The notes below the pieces were generated by a model. The model was not told the origin of the DNA. It saw only the letters and a list, made by a program, of their open reading frames with translations, and did no database searches. Made by a program: the position numbers and the translations under genes. From the NCBI GenBank assembly GCA_029817715.1, contig JARUPY010000441.1, forward strand, positions 18,745 to 82,744: a stretch of 64,000 nt of DNA. The letters run 5' to 3'. The DNA is from Melastoma dodecandrum (lineage: Eukaryota > Streptophyta > Magnoliopsida > Myrtales > Melastomataceae). Shown in pieces: positions 35,509 to 47,702 of this stretch. Numbering within the stretch: position 1 is the first letter of the stretch; each line of letters starts with the position of its first letter.

Positions 35509-36319
35509 GTGAAACCCCGACCCTCGTCCGCCATCGACGGCAACCTGCTGCTCGAAGCCCTTGATGCCGACGACCGGGCCCGTCTCGCGCCGCACGCCGA
35601 GCGCCGCGAAGTTCGGCGGGGCGACGTGCTGTTCCGTGCCGGCGACGACGTCAGCCACGTCACCTTCCCCGCGCGCCACTGCGTCGTCACCCTAGTCGTG
35701 CCGCTCATCGACGGTAAGTCCGTCGAGACCGCCACGGTCGGGCGCGAGGGCGCCGTGAGGGGCGTCGTCAGCCACGGTTACCTGCCGGCGTTCGGGCAGG
35801 CCGTGGTCCAGGTCAGCGGCCCGGTCATCCGGATCGACGCCGCGCGCCTGGCCGAGGCCAAGCAGGCCTCGAAGGGCATCCGCGACCTGTTCGTGCGCTA
35901 CGCCGACTGCCTGCTGGCCCAGGTGCTCCAGTCGGTCGCCTGCAACGCCGCCCACACCATCGAGCGGCGCTGCCTGCGCTGGCTCCTGACACTGCAGGAC
36001 CGGATCGGCACGCCCGAATTGCCGGTCACCCACGAACTCCTCGCCGACATGCTCGGGGTGCGTCGCGCCTACCTCACCGAGGTTCTCGGGCGCATGCAGC
36101 GCGACGGCCTGATCACCATCGGCCACGGACGCATCACCCTCCCGGACCGGAAAACGCGCCGAAGCCGGCTCGTGCGAGTGCCACGCCGCGGTTCGGCGCC
36201 ACTTCGAGGAGGTGATGGGTGCCGTCTACGCGCCCGGCGGTCGCATCGTCGCCGTCGATGTCGGCGACCCGGAGCGGCTAAGGCCCCCGTCCGCACTCGT
36301 GAAGGACGCGACCCCGTGA
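35509..36319 (+). pseudogene. Crp/Fnr-family transcriptional regulator, frameshifted
   Basis: A cyclic-nucleotide-binding-like N-terminal domain (RRGDVLFRAGDDVSHVTFPARHCVVTLV, ETATVGREGAVRGVV) and an HTH_Crp (LPVTHELLADMLGVRRAYLTEVLGRMQRDGLITIGHGRITL). The frame changes near 36150, after LPDRK, so that EAGSCECHAAVRRHFEEV and the C-terminus lie in another frame. GTG at 35509 is the likely start. Its stop overlaps the start of the HWE kinase gene by four bases (GTGA). Confidence 0.8.
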
Positions 36320-39300
36320 ACCAGGTCACGCGTCCCGCCCGGGTCGAGGAGGACGCGCGGCTGGCCGCGCTCGCCGCGTTCGACATCCTCGACACGCCGC
36401 CCGAGCAGGGTTTCGACGACATCGTCCATCTCGCGCGCCGCCTCTGCGCCACGCCGGTTGCGCTCGTCAGCCTGGTCGACGCCGAGCGCCAGTGGTTCAA
36501 GGCGCGCGCAGGCATCCCGCCCTGCGAGACCGGACCTCGACCGCTCGGTGTGCAAGTTCGTGCTTGCCGAACCCGGCGTCCTGCAGATCCCGGACCTGAC
36601 GCAGGACCTCCGCACCCGTGACAACACGCTGGTGACCGGCGGCCCGCGCATCCGCTTCTACGCCGGCGCGCCCCTACGCACGCCCGAGGGGCAGGTGCTC
36701 GGCAGCCTGTGCGTCATCGACCACGTGCCGCGCCCGGGCGGCCTCTCCCCGGAACAGGTTGTGGACCTTGAGGGCGCTCGCCCGGCAGGTCATGGACCAG
36801 CTCCTGCTGCGGCCGGTCACTCTCGGATCGCGACCGCGTCGGGCGCCAGGGCGAGGCTGTCGCCGCGACCCTGGCCGGCGTCGCGGCGGCGGGGGGCGAC
36901 CTCGACGAGAGCTTCCGGGCTGTGCTGGCGGGCGCGATGCGCGCCGTCCCCGCCGCCGAGGCCGGCCACGGTCGAGATCCGCGAGGGCAATTCCCTTGTC
37001 TACCGCGCAGTCACGGACGGCCTCACACCGCATCTCGGCCTTCGCGTCCCGCTTCGGGGAAGCCTCGCGGGTGCCTGCTACCGTGAGGGCGTCCCGCTCC
37101 TCGTGCCCGACGTCCTCAGCGATGACCGGGTCGAGCCTGAACTGGCCGAGCGGCTTCGCCAGCGCTCGTGCATGCTGGTGCCCGTCCGCCGCGGCGGTGT
37201 CGTGGTCGGGGTCCTGAAGCTGCAATCGAGCCGCCCGAACGCCTTCGCCGAGGGAGGATCTGCAGGTTCTCGGCGTCCTCGCCGGTTCCGTCGCCTCCGG
37301 CCTTGCAGAGGCCGGCGAGCGCGCCGCCAACCGAGCGGCAGACCTGACCGAGTACCGTCGTCGCGCCGTGTTCGAGAGCGCGATCGACTACGCGATCATC
37401 GTGCTCGACCTCGGACGGCCGGATCACGGACTGGAACGCGGGCGCGACCCGGATCCTCGGCTGGCGTCCCGAGGAGATGTGCAGCGAGACCGCCGACGCG
37501 TTCTTCACGCCGGAGGACCGGCGCGATGGCATCCCCGCCATGGAGATGCAGTCCGCCCTGGAGACGGGCACCGGCGTCGACGAGCGCTGGCACCTGCGCC
37601 GCGACGGCGAGCGGTTCTGGGCCAACGGCGAGATGATGGCGCTGCGCGACGAGGCCGGGACCGCCATCGGCTTCGTGAAGATCCTGCGCGACCGAACGGA
37701 GCAGAAGGAAGCCGCCGCCCGCCTGCAGGAGAGCCAGGACCGCTACCGGCTGGCGGCCAGGGCCACTAACGACGCGATCTGGGACTGGGACCTCGCCACC
37801 AACCACATCCGCTGGAACGAGGCTCTGACCGAGGCCTACGGCCATGCTCCTGCGGCGGTCGAGCCGACCGGAGAGTGGTGGATCGCGCAGGTCCATCCCG
37901 AGGACCGCAACCGCATCGACGCCTCGATCCACGCCGTCATCGACGGCGTCGGCACGACCTGGACGGAAGAGTACCGCTTCCGGCGCGCCGACGACTCCTA
38001 CGCGCACGTGCTCGACCGCGGCCACGTCATGCGGGACGCGGACGGCCGGGCCTGCCGCATGATCGGCGCGATGCTCGACCTGACCGCGCGCATGCGGGCC
38101 GAGGACGCCCTGCGCACGAGCGAGCGCCGCTTAGGGCTCGAACGAGGACTGCTGGAGGCGATCTTCCTCCAGGCCCCGGTAGGCATCTCCATCGCCGGAG
38201 CCGACGCCGGGAGGCCATCGTCCCTGAACGCCAAGGCCGAGGAGATCCTCGGCCACGGGCTCGGGACGGAGGGCGACGCCCGCTACGTCTCCTACGGCGC
38301 CATGCACCCGGACGGCCGCCGGTACGAGCCGGCCGAGTACCCGACCCTACGCGCCCTGAGGAGGGGCGAGACGGTGCGCGGCGAGGAGATGCGCTATCGC
38401 AACGCCGAGACGGGCGAGCTACACCTCCTAGAGGTGTCGAGCGGACCCGTGCGTGACGACGAGGGCGCGATCCAGGCTGCGGTGACCGTGCTGGTCGACG
38501 TCGGGGACCAGCGCCGGGCGGATGCCGAGACGCGCCGCCTCGCCGCCCTGGTCGAGCAGAGCCAGGACTTCATCGGCCTGGCGGCGCCCGACGGGAGCGT
38601 CGACTTCGTTAACGAGGCCGGTCGGCGCCTCATCGGGCTGCCCGACCTCGCCGCGGCCAGGGCCATGCCCATCGTGGACTACTTCGTGTTGGGGGAGCGC
38701 GCGCGCGTCCTCGAAACAGGTGCTGCCGGCGGTCGAGCGGGACGGCTTCTGGGAAGGCGAGCTGCACTTCCGTCACGTGGTCACCGGGGCGGCGGTCCCG
38801 GTCCTGTACAACCTCTTCCCCGTGCGCGGCGCCGACGGGCGCAAGCTGGGCTACGGCACCGTGACCCGCGACCTCACGGAACAGAAGAAGGCGCGCCAGG
38901 CCCTGCAAGCCAGCGAGGCGACGCTGCGCGCCGTACTCGACACGGGTACCGGTCGGCATCCTGTTCGCCGAGGCGCCGTCCGGGCGCATCGTCGCCGGCA
39001 ACCGGCGGCTGGAGGAGATCTTCCGCCATCCGATACTGCCGTCGCCCAACGCCGACAGCTACGGCGAATGGGTCGCCTTCCACGAGGACGGTCGCCGGGT
39101 CGCTTCGGAGGAGTACCCGCTCAGCCGCCTCATCCGGGAAGGGGTCGAGCACGCCGAGATGCGCTGCGAGTACCAGCGTGGCGACGGTACCCGGCTCTGG
39201 ATCGAGATCGCAGGCGCGCCGATGCGCGACGAGGCCGGCGCGGTGGTCGGCGCGGTCGTGGCTGTGGCCCACATCGACGCGCGCCGCCGGGCCGAGGAAC

Positions 39301-39902
39301 GGCAAGACTTGCTGAACCAGGAGCTCTCGCACCGCATGAAGAACCTGCTGGCGATGGTCCAGGCCATCGCCGCGAACACCCTGCGGGGCGCCACCGACGT
39401 CGACGCGGCGCGGGAGGTCCTGGGCAGCCGGCTGGTCGCGCTCGGCAAGGCGCACGACGTGCTTCTCGGGGGTGCTGCCGAGAGCGCCTCCCTGGCGGCG
39501 GTGGTCCGGGAGGGCGTCGGCGTCCAGGAATCGGCCGGTCGGCGCGTCGCGTACGAGGGCCCGGACGTCGAGATCGGCGGCAAGGCCGCGCTGTCCCTCG
39601 CCTTGACCCTGCACGAGCTGACCACCAACGCGGTCAAGTACGGCGCGCTATCGGTGCCTGACGGGACCGTCACGGTCGAGGCCGCCCTGGTCGGGCCGGC
39701 AGCGGCGCCGCGCCTGCGCATCGCCTGGACCGAGCGCGGCGGACCGCCGGTCGTGCCGCCATCGCGAAAGGGGTTCGGGTCGCGTTTGATCGAGCGCGGT
39801 CTGACGGCGCAGGTCAACGCCAACCTCTCGCTCGATTACCGCCCACAGGGAGTGGCGTGCGTCGTCGAGGCGGCGCTGGCCGATTTTCAGGCGCTGGCCT
39901 GA
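36316..39902 (+). pseudogene. multi-sensor HWE/HisKA_2 histidine kinase, multiply frameshifted
   Basis: One long sensor kinase of about 1195 residues, broken by about seven frame changes (near 36525, 36770, 36850-36960, 37255, 37420, 38715, 38945). Order: GAF (FDDIVHLARRLCATPVALVSLVDAERQWFKAR), second GAF, several PAS domains (WNEALTEAYGHAPAAVEPTGEWW; DFIGLAAPDGSVDFVNEAGRRL), then HWE-type H-box LSHRMKNLLAMVQAIAANT and ATPase domain (LTLHELTTNAVKYGAL, GFGSRLIERGL). Such kinases feed the PhyR/EcfG general stress response in alphaproteobacteria. It overlaps the Crp/Fnr gene and is followed 44 bases later by a receiver-domain protein. Confidence 0.82.
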
Positions 39903-39946
39903 CGTTGCGGCGCAACGAAGGGTCGGGCGGGCCGTTGCCGCTTGCC

Positions 39947-40332
39947 ATGACCGATGCCCCGAACGCGAAGACGGCCCTGGTGGTCGAGGACGAAAATGCT
40001 CTTCCGCCTGGAGGTCCGCGACCTTCTCGAAGCGGAGGGTTATGCCGTGGTCGAGGCCAGCAACGCCGCCCAGGCACTCGACCGGCTCGTCGACGGGGTC
40101 GTGCTGGTGGTCACCGACGTGCGCATGCCGGGCCGGATGGATGGCCTGGCGCTCGCCCGCGAGGTCACCCGTCGACGATCCGACGTGGCCGTCGTCGTCG
40201 TGTCGGCGCAGGTGACACCTCAACCTGGTGACCTGCCCGACCAAGTCCCTTTCGTCGAACGGCCCGTTCTCGGAGAACCGCTTCCGCGAGGCAGTCGACA
40301 GGGCCGTAGCGGCAATGACCGCGGGCCTGTGA
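39947..40332 (+). pseudogene. single-domain response regulator receiver, frameshifted
   Basis: Receiver domain: TALVVEDEMLFRLEVRDLLEAEGYAVVEA (phosphoacceptor region), then VLVVTDVRMPGRMDG with Asp of TDVRMP as phosphorylation site, and the C-terminal [21 protein letters not shown]. Two frame changes occur near 40000 and 40270. It follows the HWE kinase at 45 bases and is the likely output partner (a stand-alone CheY-like receiver). Confidence 0.72.
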
Positions 40333-40459
40333 TGCAGTCGAATTCCGCGACTGCCGGGCGGCGCGACGCCGAGACCTGACCAAACGACGCACCCGATTTT
40401 CGCCCCGGCGTCGCCGAAGGCGTTGGCCCCCCCACGGACGCCGGTTAGAGACCGAGGCC

Positions 40460-42905
40460 ATGAGCATCGAGGATCTTCGGGGGGAGGTCGAGCGGCTGCG
40501 CCAGCGCGAGAGTGAGTTGGTGGCGGAAGTCGCCCGCCTGCGCGCCGGTCGGGAGCCGGATGCCCCCTCGACCGCGAGCGCGGCGGGCGTCGGGACACTC
40601 AGGCCCGACCTGCTGTTCACCGCCGCCGACAAGACGCGGATGGCGATGATCGTCACCGACCCGAACCTGCCCGACAACCCCATTGTCTTCGCCAACCGCG
40701 CCTTCCTGGAACTCTCCGGCTACGCGGCGGAGGAGTTGATCGGGCGCAACTGCCGCTTCCTCCAGGGTCCGGAGACCGATTCCGGCCCATGTCGACCGCA
40801 TCCGTGAGGCGGTCGCAGCACGGCGGGACGTGGTGGTCGAGTTGCTGAATTATCGGCGCGACGGCAGCACCTTCGTCAACGAGCTGTACGTCAGCCCGGT
40901 CTTTGGCCCGCACGGCGAGCTCCTGTTCTTTCTTCGGAAGCCAACTCGACCTCACGCGCTTCCGAGAGCAGGAGGGGCACGCCGTCCGGCGGGTCGTATC
41001 CTTCCGCAGCCTGCTTGAGGACGGCGAGGCCGGGTTCTGCATCATCGAGATGCGGTTCGACGGGGAAGGCCGGGCCGAAGACTACCGCTTCGTCGAGGTC
41101 AACGCCGCCTTCGAGCGCCAGTCCGGGCTCGCGAACGCCGAGGGCCGCTGGATGCGCGAGCTCGAACCCGAGCTTGAGCAGCACTGGTACGACACCTACG
41201 GCGAGGTCGCCCGTTCGGGACGCGACGCGCGGTTCAGGGGCGCGGCGTCGAGGCTGGGACGTGTCTTCGACGTTCACGCGGTGCGCATCGGCAGCCAAGC
41301 GCAGAACCGGGTGGCGGTGCTGTTCGAGGACGCCACCGCCAAGCAGGAGGGCGAGGAGCGGCGGGGAGGCCAGGGACCGCGACCATCTGTTCGAGCGCGA
41401 CCTAGTCTGGCGGGCCAGCCGCGACCTCTTCGTCGTCTGCGGCCTCGACGGGACCATCCGTGCCGTCGGCCCGGCCTGGACCGAGACGCTCGGCTGGCCG
41501 GCCGGCAGCCTGGTCGGGGTCCGGATCGACACGCTCGTGCACGCGGACGACCGGGAGGCCGCGTCTCGTGCATTCGCGACCCTGCGCGACGGGCGACCCC
41601 TGGTCGACCTCGACGTCCGGTTCAGGACCGCGGACGGCGGCCACCGATGGATCTCCTGGAACGCCATACCGCAGGGGGGACCGCTTCCACGCCACCGGCC
41701 GCGACGTCACCGAGCGCAAGGCCCTGGAGGAGCAACTCCGGCAGAGCCAGAAGCTGGAGGCGGTTGGCCAGCTCACCGGCGGCGTCGCGCACGACTTCAA
41801 CAACCTGCTGACGGTCATCAAGTCGTCCACCGACCTGCTCAAGCGGCCGAACCTGGCCGAGGAGCGACGGGCCCGCTATATCGCCGCGATCTCCGACACG
41901 GTCGACCGGGCCGCCAAGCTGACCGGCCAGTTGCTGTCCTTCGCCCGGCGGCAGGCATTGCGCCCGACGGTGTTTGACGCCGCGCAGTCGGTGGGCGCCA
42001 TCACCGAAATGGTCGGCACGCTGACCGGCGCGCGCATCCGCGTTGAAACCGACACCGATGCCGGCCAGGATGCGGACGGCGAGCGGCTGCCCTGCCACGT
42101 CGATGCCGACCCGAGCCAGTTCGACACCGCGCTGGTGAACCTCGTGGTGAATGCCCGCGACGCGATGCAGGGCGAAGGACGGCTGCGCATCGCGGTCAGG
42201 CGGGCCGACCGCCTCCCGGCCCTGCGCGCGCATCCGGCCGTGTCGGGCGACTTCGTGGCGGTGTCGGTCTCGGACACAGGTGCCGGCATCGACGCGGACC
42301 TGATGGAGCGCATCTTCGAGCCGTTCTTCACCACGAAGGGGGTCGGTCACGGCACCGGCCTCGGCCTCAGCCAAGTCTTCGGGTTTGCCAAGCAGTCCGG
42401 CGGCGACGTCGCGGTCGAGAGCGAGGTCGGCCGGGGCACCACCTTCACCCTGTACCTCCCACGCTCCCCCCAGACCGAGGCGTTGGACCCCGTCCCGGAC
42501 GATCCGGGACCCCTCTCCGAGGGGCACGGCACGCCGGTCCTGGTCGTCGAGGACAACGTGGAGGTCGGCGCCTTCGCCACCCAGGCCCTCGGGGAACTCG
42601 GCTATCAGGCCGTCTGGGTGAAGGAGGCGCAGTCCGCCCTGGCCGAGATTGAGGCGTCCGGCCAACGGTTCGAGGTGGTCTTCTCCGACGTGGTGATGCC
42701 GGGCATGAACGGCGTCGACCTCGCTCGGGAGATCCGGCGGCGATGGCCCTACCTGCCGGTGGTGCTGACCTCCGGCTACAGCCACGTCCTGGCCTCCGAA
42801 GGCACGGACGGCTTTCCGCTGCTGGGCAAGCCCTACTCCGTCGCCGACCTCAGCCGGGCCCTGCGCAAGGCCCTGCGGGAGCGGTTGGCGCTGACCTTCG
42901 GCTGA
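40460..42905 (+). pseudogene. LOV-PAS-PAS hybrid histidine kinase (blue-light sensor), frameshifted
   Basis: Residues about 55-150 form a LOV domain with the flavin-adduct Cys98 in GRNCRFLQG. Two PAS domains, a HisKA domain ([20 protein letters not shown]), HATPase ([31 protein letters not shown]) and a C-terminal receiver (FSDVVMPGMNGVDL) follow. About four frame changes break it (near 40790, 40930, 41365, 41680). The LOV Cys and the catalytic Asn/Gly boxes are intact, so the protein should be photoactive and phosphorylate its own receiver. Sixty percent of its length is intact frame. It lies beside three other sensor kinases. Confidence 0.85.
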
Positions 42906-43007
42906 TAGTGGCCGAGGCGGCGGAAAGCGCCGGCCGAGGGCGCATCCGTGGGGCATCGCAATGCGTTGTCGTCCGGCGTCCATGGCGCACGCGAAGGGGT
43001 TTCCACC

Positions 43008-43490
43008 ATGCAATCGGATACGCCACGCCCGGGGGACGACCCGCTGCCACCCATCGGCGATCCGCCGCCGGACCCGGCGCCGCCCGAGGGCGATCCGCCG
43101 ACGGAGCCGCCGGCACCGCAGCCGCCCCGGCCCAATCAACGCGTCCTGAGCCCCATGCGATCCGAGGGCATCGAGGACATGACCATCGAGCGCAAGCTGG
43201 TCTATGTCGCGTCGAACGACGACCGCTGGTTCCTCTGCCTCGGGCACGCACCGACGGACGTGTTCGTTCTGCATGAGCCGAACGGTCCCTCGGGCGGGAA
43301 GCCATCCCGCGTCGAGCTGCACGATTTCCTGGCGTCCGCGGTAGGTAGTCCAGAGCGGCTCGCGCTCCTCGCTATGATCGGTTCGCTCGTTGCGGTCCCC
43401 GACGCCGCCGTGCCCGCGTCCTCGACCGAACCGGAACCCGGCGCCGCCGGCGCCGAACCGTCGCCGGGCGAGGAGGCCTCGTTGGCCTGA
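43008..43490 (+). CDS. Pro-rich/'RKLVYVASN' fusion protein, hypothetical
   Basis: A 160-residue intact protein of two parts. Residues 1-43 are Pro-rich (MQSDTPRPGDDPLPPIGDPP, ...PAPQPPRPNQR) and resemble the free-standing Pro-rich pseudogene at 61020-61162. Residues about 50-160 carry the IERKLVYVASNDDRWFLCLG, DVFVLHEPNGPSGGKPSRVEL core found alone at 17342-17677. The Met at residue 50 or 58 could also be a start if the two parts were separate genes. Function unknown. Confidence 0.65.
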   Translation: MQSDTPRPGDDPLPPIGDPPPDPAPPEGDPPTEPPAPQPPRPNQRVLSPMRSEGIEDMTIERKLVYVASNDDRWFLCLGHAPTDVFVLHEPNGPSGGKPSRVELHDFLASAVGSPERLALLAMIGSLVAVPDAAVPASSTEPEPGAAGAEPSPGEEASLA

Positions 43491-43684
43491 AGCGGTCCAC
43501 CGCGCTGCGGGTTGACGCGTCCTACGGTTTGAGGGGCGGGCAGGCATGGACACCCTCCACCCCGCCAAGCCCGGCCGGTGGGAAGCCGTTACAGCCCTTT
43601 CGCGACCCATTCTCGAGGCCGGCGCTCCCCGAAGATGATCCGCCGAGCGGGCCACGACGAGCATGACGCTGGGGCCGTTATAGC

Positions 43685-46600
43685 TTACCGCCTCTGATCA
43701 GGCTTCCGACGTCTCCGGTGACTGACCTTGTTCAGGACGCGGGAAATCTGTTCGGCGGAATAGGGCTTGTGGAGGAGCTCGAAGCCATGGGCGCCCTTCT
43801 CCGCCAGAACGTGGCTGTAGCCCGAGGCCAGCACCACGGGCAGCTCGGGCAGGCGGCGGCGCAGTTGCTCGGCAAGCGCAACGCCACCCATGCCCGGCAT
43901 GACCACGTCCGAGAAGACGGCGTCGAAGCCGCCGCCGTCGCCGCCGAGCCGATCCAGGGCCTCCTCCGCGTTGGCGGCCAGCGCTGTCACGTAACCAGGT
44001 CTTCGAGGATCTGCGTGGCGAAGCGGCCGACCTCGATATTGTCCTCGACCACGAGCACGCGGCGCCCCTCGCCCCAGGCGAGCTCCCCGGCATCAGCGGG
44101 CACAGGCGCGTCGACCGGGTCCACCTGCGGAAGGTAGAGGGTGAAGGTCGTGCCCCTTCCGACCGTGCTGTCCACGTCGACGTCACCGCCGGACTGCTTG
44201 GCGAAGCCGATCACCTGCGACAGACCGAGGCCCGTGCCCTTGCCGACCTCCTTCGTGGTGAAGAACGGCTCGAAGATGCGGGCCAGCGCCTCCGGGGCAA
44301 TGCCGCTGCCCGTGTCGGAGACGCTGACGGCCGCGAACGGTTGCGGGACGGGCCGTGTCCGCGGATGGCCGGCATCGGCGCGTTGCAGGCCAATCGCAGC
44401 GTCAGGGTGCCCTCGCCGTCCATCGCGTCGCGGGCGTTGACGGCCATGTTGACGAGCGCCGTCTCGAACTGGCTGGCGTCGGCGCAGATGAAGCAGGGGT
44501 GCTCCGGCACCTCGGCGATGACGCTGATGCGGGCGCCTGTGACGGTGTCGACCATCTCGGCCACGGCCTGGAGCCGCACGCCGACATCGAAGGTCTCGGG
44601 CTTCAGCGCTTGCCGACGGGCGAAGGCTAAGAGTTGCCCGGTGAGCTTGGCCGCGCGGTCCACGGTGTCGGAGACTGCATCCATGTACCGTCGGCGCCGG
44701 TCCTCGGGGAGATCCGGGCGACGCAGGAAGTCCACCGACGAACGGATGATGGTGAGCAGGTTGTTGAAGTCGTGCGCCACCCCGCCGGTGAGCTGGCCGA
44801 CGACCTCCATCTTCTGCGACTGGCGCAGCGCCTCCTCGGCCTGGGCGAGGCTGACCGCGTGGGCACGCTTGTCGGTCACGTCGCGCGCGACGCAGTACAG
44901 GCGCCCATCTGCCGGCACCGCCGTCCAGGACAGCGTGCGGTAGCCGCCGTCGCGGGCCCGGAAGCGGTTCTCGAAGGCGAGCGTGGTCGCGCCTCCGGCA
45001 AGCCGCCGAACCTCGGCGCGGGTTTTCTCTCGGTCGTCGGGATGCTCCAGCCATTCCGAGGTGCGTCCAACGACGTCCCCGCGCCTGCCAACCCAGGATC
45101 TGGGTCCAGGCTGGGTTGACTGCCAGCCAGATGCCGTCGGCATCGGCGACGCCGAGCATATCGTGACTGACCTGCCAGACCCGGTCGCGCTCGGCCGTGC
45201 GGGCGGCGACTTCCCGCTCCAGGTCCTCGTTGACCCGGCGCAGGGCGTCCGCCGCCTCGCGCCTCACGCGGGCAAGCTGGAGGTTCGCGCCGACGCGCGC
45301 GATCAGCTCCCGCGCCGAGAACGGCTTCGTCAGGTAATCGTCAGCACCCGCATCGAGCCCCTCGACTTTGGCCTCGTCGCCGGCTCTCGCCGAGAGCATG
45401 ATGACGGGCAGATCGCTCATGGCCGGGTCGGCCCGCACGGCAGCGAGCAGGCCGAAGCCGTCGAGGCGCGGCATCATCACGTCGGTGAGCAAGAGGTCGG
45501 GCCGACGCGCACGGGCGGCGACGAGCGCCATCTGACCGTCCGGCACGGCCTCGACGTCGTATCCCTGGGCCTTGAGCAGGCGGGCGACGTAGTGGCGCAT
45601 ATCGGCGTTGTCGTCGGCCAGCAGGACATGGCCCGTGGACGAGACACCATGGCTGACCGGCTCGACGTCGAGGATCAGGTCCTCCGCCCCGGCGCCGCCG
45701 TCGATCCAACGCTTGGCCTCGGCCACGAATGCCTCGACCCGTGCCGCGGTCAGGCCTTGGCGTGAAGCCTTCCACTGCCGTGCCGACGCCGTCCTGCGCG
45801 AGGGGGAGCGAAACCCGGAACGTGCTGCCCCGGCCCGGCTCGCTCTCGACGTGGATGGAGCCGTGGTGGAGGCGGACCAGCTCCTGCACCAGGGCGAGGC
45901 CGATGCCCGTGCCCTCGTGCGACCGCCCCTGGGCGCCCTCGACCCGGTGGAAGCGCTCGAACAGCCGGGGCATCTCCTCGGCGGGGATGCCCGTGCCGGT
46001 ATCGGCGACGGTGAGCACGGCGCACTCGCCCTCCCGCTCGATTCGCACGGTGATCCTTCCTTCGAGCGTGAACTTGAAGGCGTTGGAAAGGAGGTTGAGC
46101 ACCACCTTCTCCCACATCTCCGGATCGAGCGGCACGAGCGCGTCGAGGTGTGGGCAGTCGACGGTCAGCGTCAGGCCCGCCTGCTCGCACAGCGAGCGGA
46201 AGTTGCCGGCGAGTTCGGCAGTGAACCGAGGCAGGTCGGTGAGCCGGAAGGCGGCCCGGGCTCGGCCGGCTTCGACCCGGGAGAAGGTCGAGCAGGCCGT
46301 TGACGAGGCGCAGCAGCCTGAGGCCGTTGCGGTGGGCGACGGTAGCCAGCGCCCGGTTGTCGGGCAGCACGCCGGCCGGCGGCTTGCCGAGGATCTCCGC
46401 CAGCGGGCCGAGCATCAGCGTCAGCGGCGTGCGGAACTCGTGGCTGACGTTGGAGAAGAAGGCGGTCTTGGCCCGGTCGATCTCGGCCAGGCGCTCCGCG
46501 CGGGCCCGTTCCTCCTGGTAGGCGAGCGCGTTGGTGACGGCTGCGCTGAGGTTGGAGGCGACTTGCTCGCAGAAGACCTGGTAGCGCTCGTCGAACCGCA

Positions 46601-47614
46601 GGCGCGGGCTGATGCCGATGACCGCGATCCCGCTGGTGCGGCCGCCCGTTCCGGACGTGACGGGCATGACCCGCGCCTGGGTGACCGGTTCCGGCCACGG
46701 GCCGCCCGGCAGGCCGGACATCCGGGCGTCCAGCCCTTCCAGCAGCAAAGGCGTCCCGGTGGCGGCCACCTTGCGCAGGGACCAGGGGTCGCCGTCCGCC
46801 TCGCTCGCCGGGGCTAGGTGGGTCATCGCGTCCGGCATGCCGACCTGGCCCGTCAGGATCAGGCCCTCGCCGTCGGCATCGAAGGTGTAGAGCAGCGCGA
46901 AGGGCACGTCGTGGGGGTCGCCTGCGAGCACCTCGGCGGCGATGGCGTAGGCGTCCGCGGTCGACTTCGCCTCGATGGACCGGGCGGCGAGGTCGCGCAA
47001 CAGCCGCGTGCGGCGGTCGGCGACGACCCGGAGTGTCGTCTCGGCCACCGCCGTGAAGATGCCCTCGACCCGGCCCTGCTCGCCGCGGATCGGGCTGTAC
47101 GAGTAGTAGAAGTAGCACTCCTCGACGTAGCCGAAGCGGTTCAGAGGCAGGAGCTGGTCGTCGGACCACGTCGCCTCGCCCGTTTCGAAGACCGTGTCGA
47201 ACATCGGGCCGATGATGTCCCAAATCTCGGCCCAAACCTCGGTGCCGGCGCGGCCGAACGACCAGGGATGCTTGTCGCCGACGACCGGCCGCCAGGCGTC
47301 GTTGTAGATCAGCGCCCGTTCCGGCCCGTAGTACAGCACCACGGGGAAACGCGTGGTCAGGCAGATGCTGACGGCCGAGCGCAGGGCCTGGGACCAGGCG
47401 GAGACCGACCGAACGAGGTCTGCGACCAGTCCATGGACCGCATGAGCGCGCCCATCTCGCCGCCGCCCGCCATGAAGCCGGTGTCGACATGTGCCTCGGC
47501 CGCGTCAAACGGGATGCCGGCCTGCCGCAGCAGCTCCCGAAGCCTGGCGTTCTCAACCAGGATTTTCTGGTCGGCGCCTTCCGCGCGCACGAAGGGAAGC
47601 ACGTTATCGGACAC
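43685..47614 (-). pseudogene. double hybrid sensor histidine kinase, frameshifted
   Basis: About 1309 residues if the frames are joined. Order: short N-terminal segment (MSDNVLPFVRAEGADQK), GAF/PAS-like sensor (YNDAWRPVVGDKHPWSFGR, FYYSYSPIRGEQGRVEGIF), HisKA (FFSNVSHEFRTPLTLMLGPL), HATPase ([27 protein letters not shown]), receiver ([17 protein letters not shown]), PAS, second HisKA ([20 protein letters not shown]), second HATPase ([21 protein letters not shown]), final receiver (FSDVVMPGMGGVALAEQL). Frame changes occur near 47400, 46275, 45755, 45085, 44350 and 43990. Both kinase cores keep their H and N boxes. Confidence 0.82.
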
Positions 47615-47702
47615 GGATCCCGGTCAAATCCATTGGTCGGCAAGGAAGCCGATATCGGTCAGTTGATGAACTAAACCAAGGCCGAGCCCGGGGCATCGGC
47701 CT

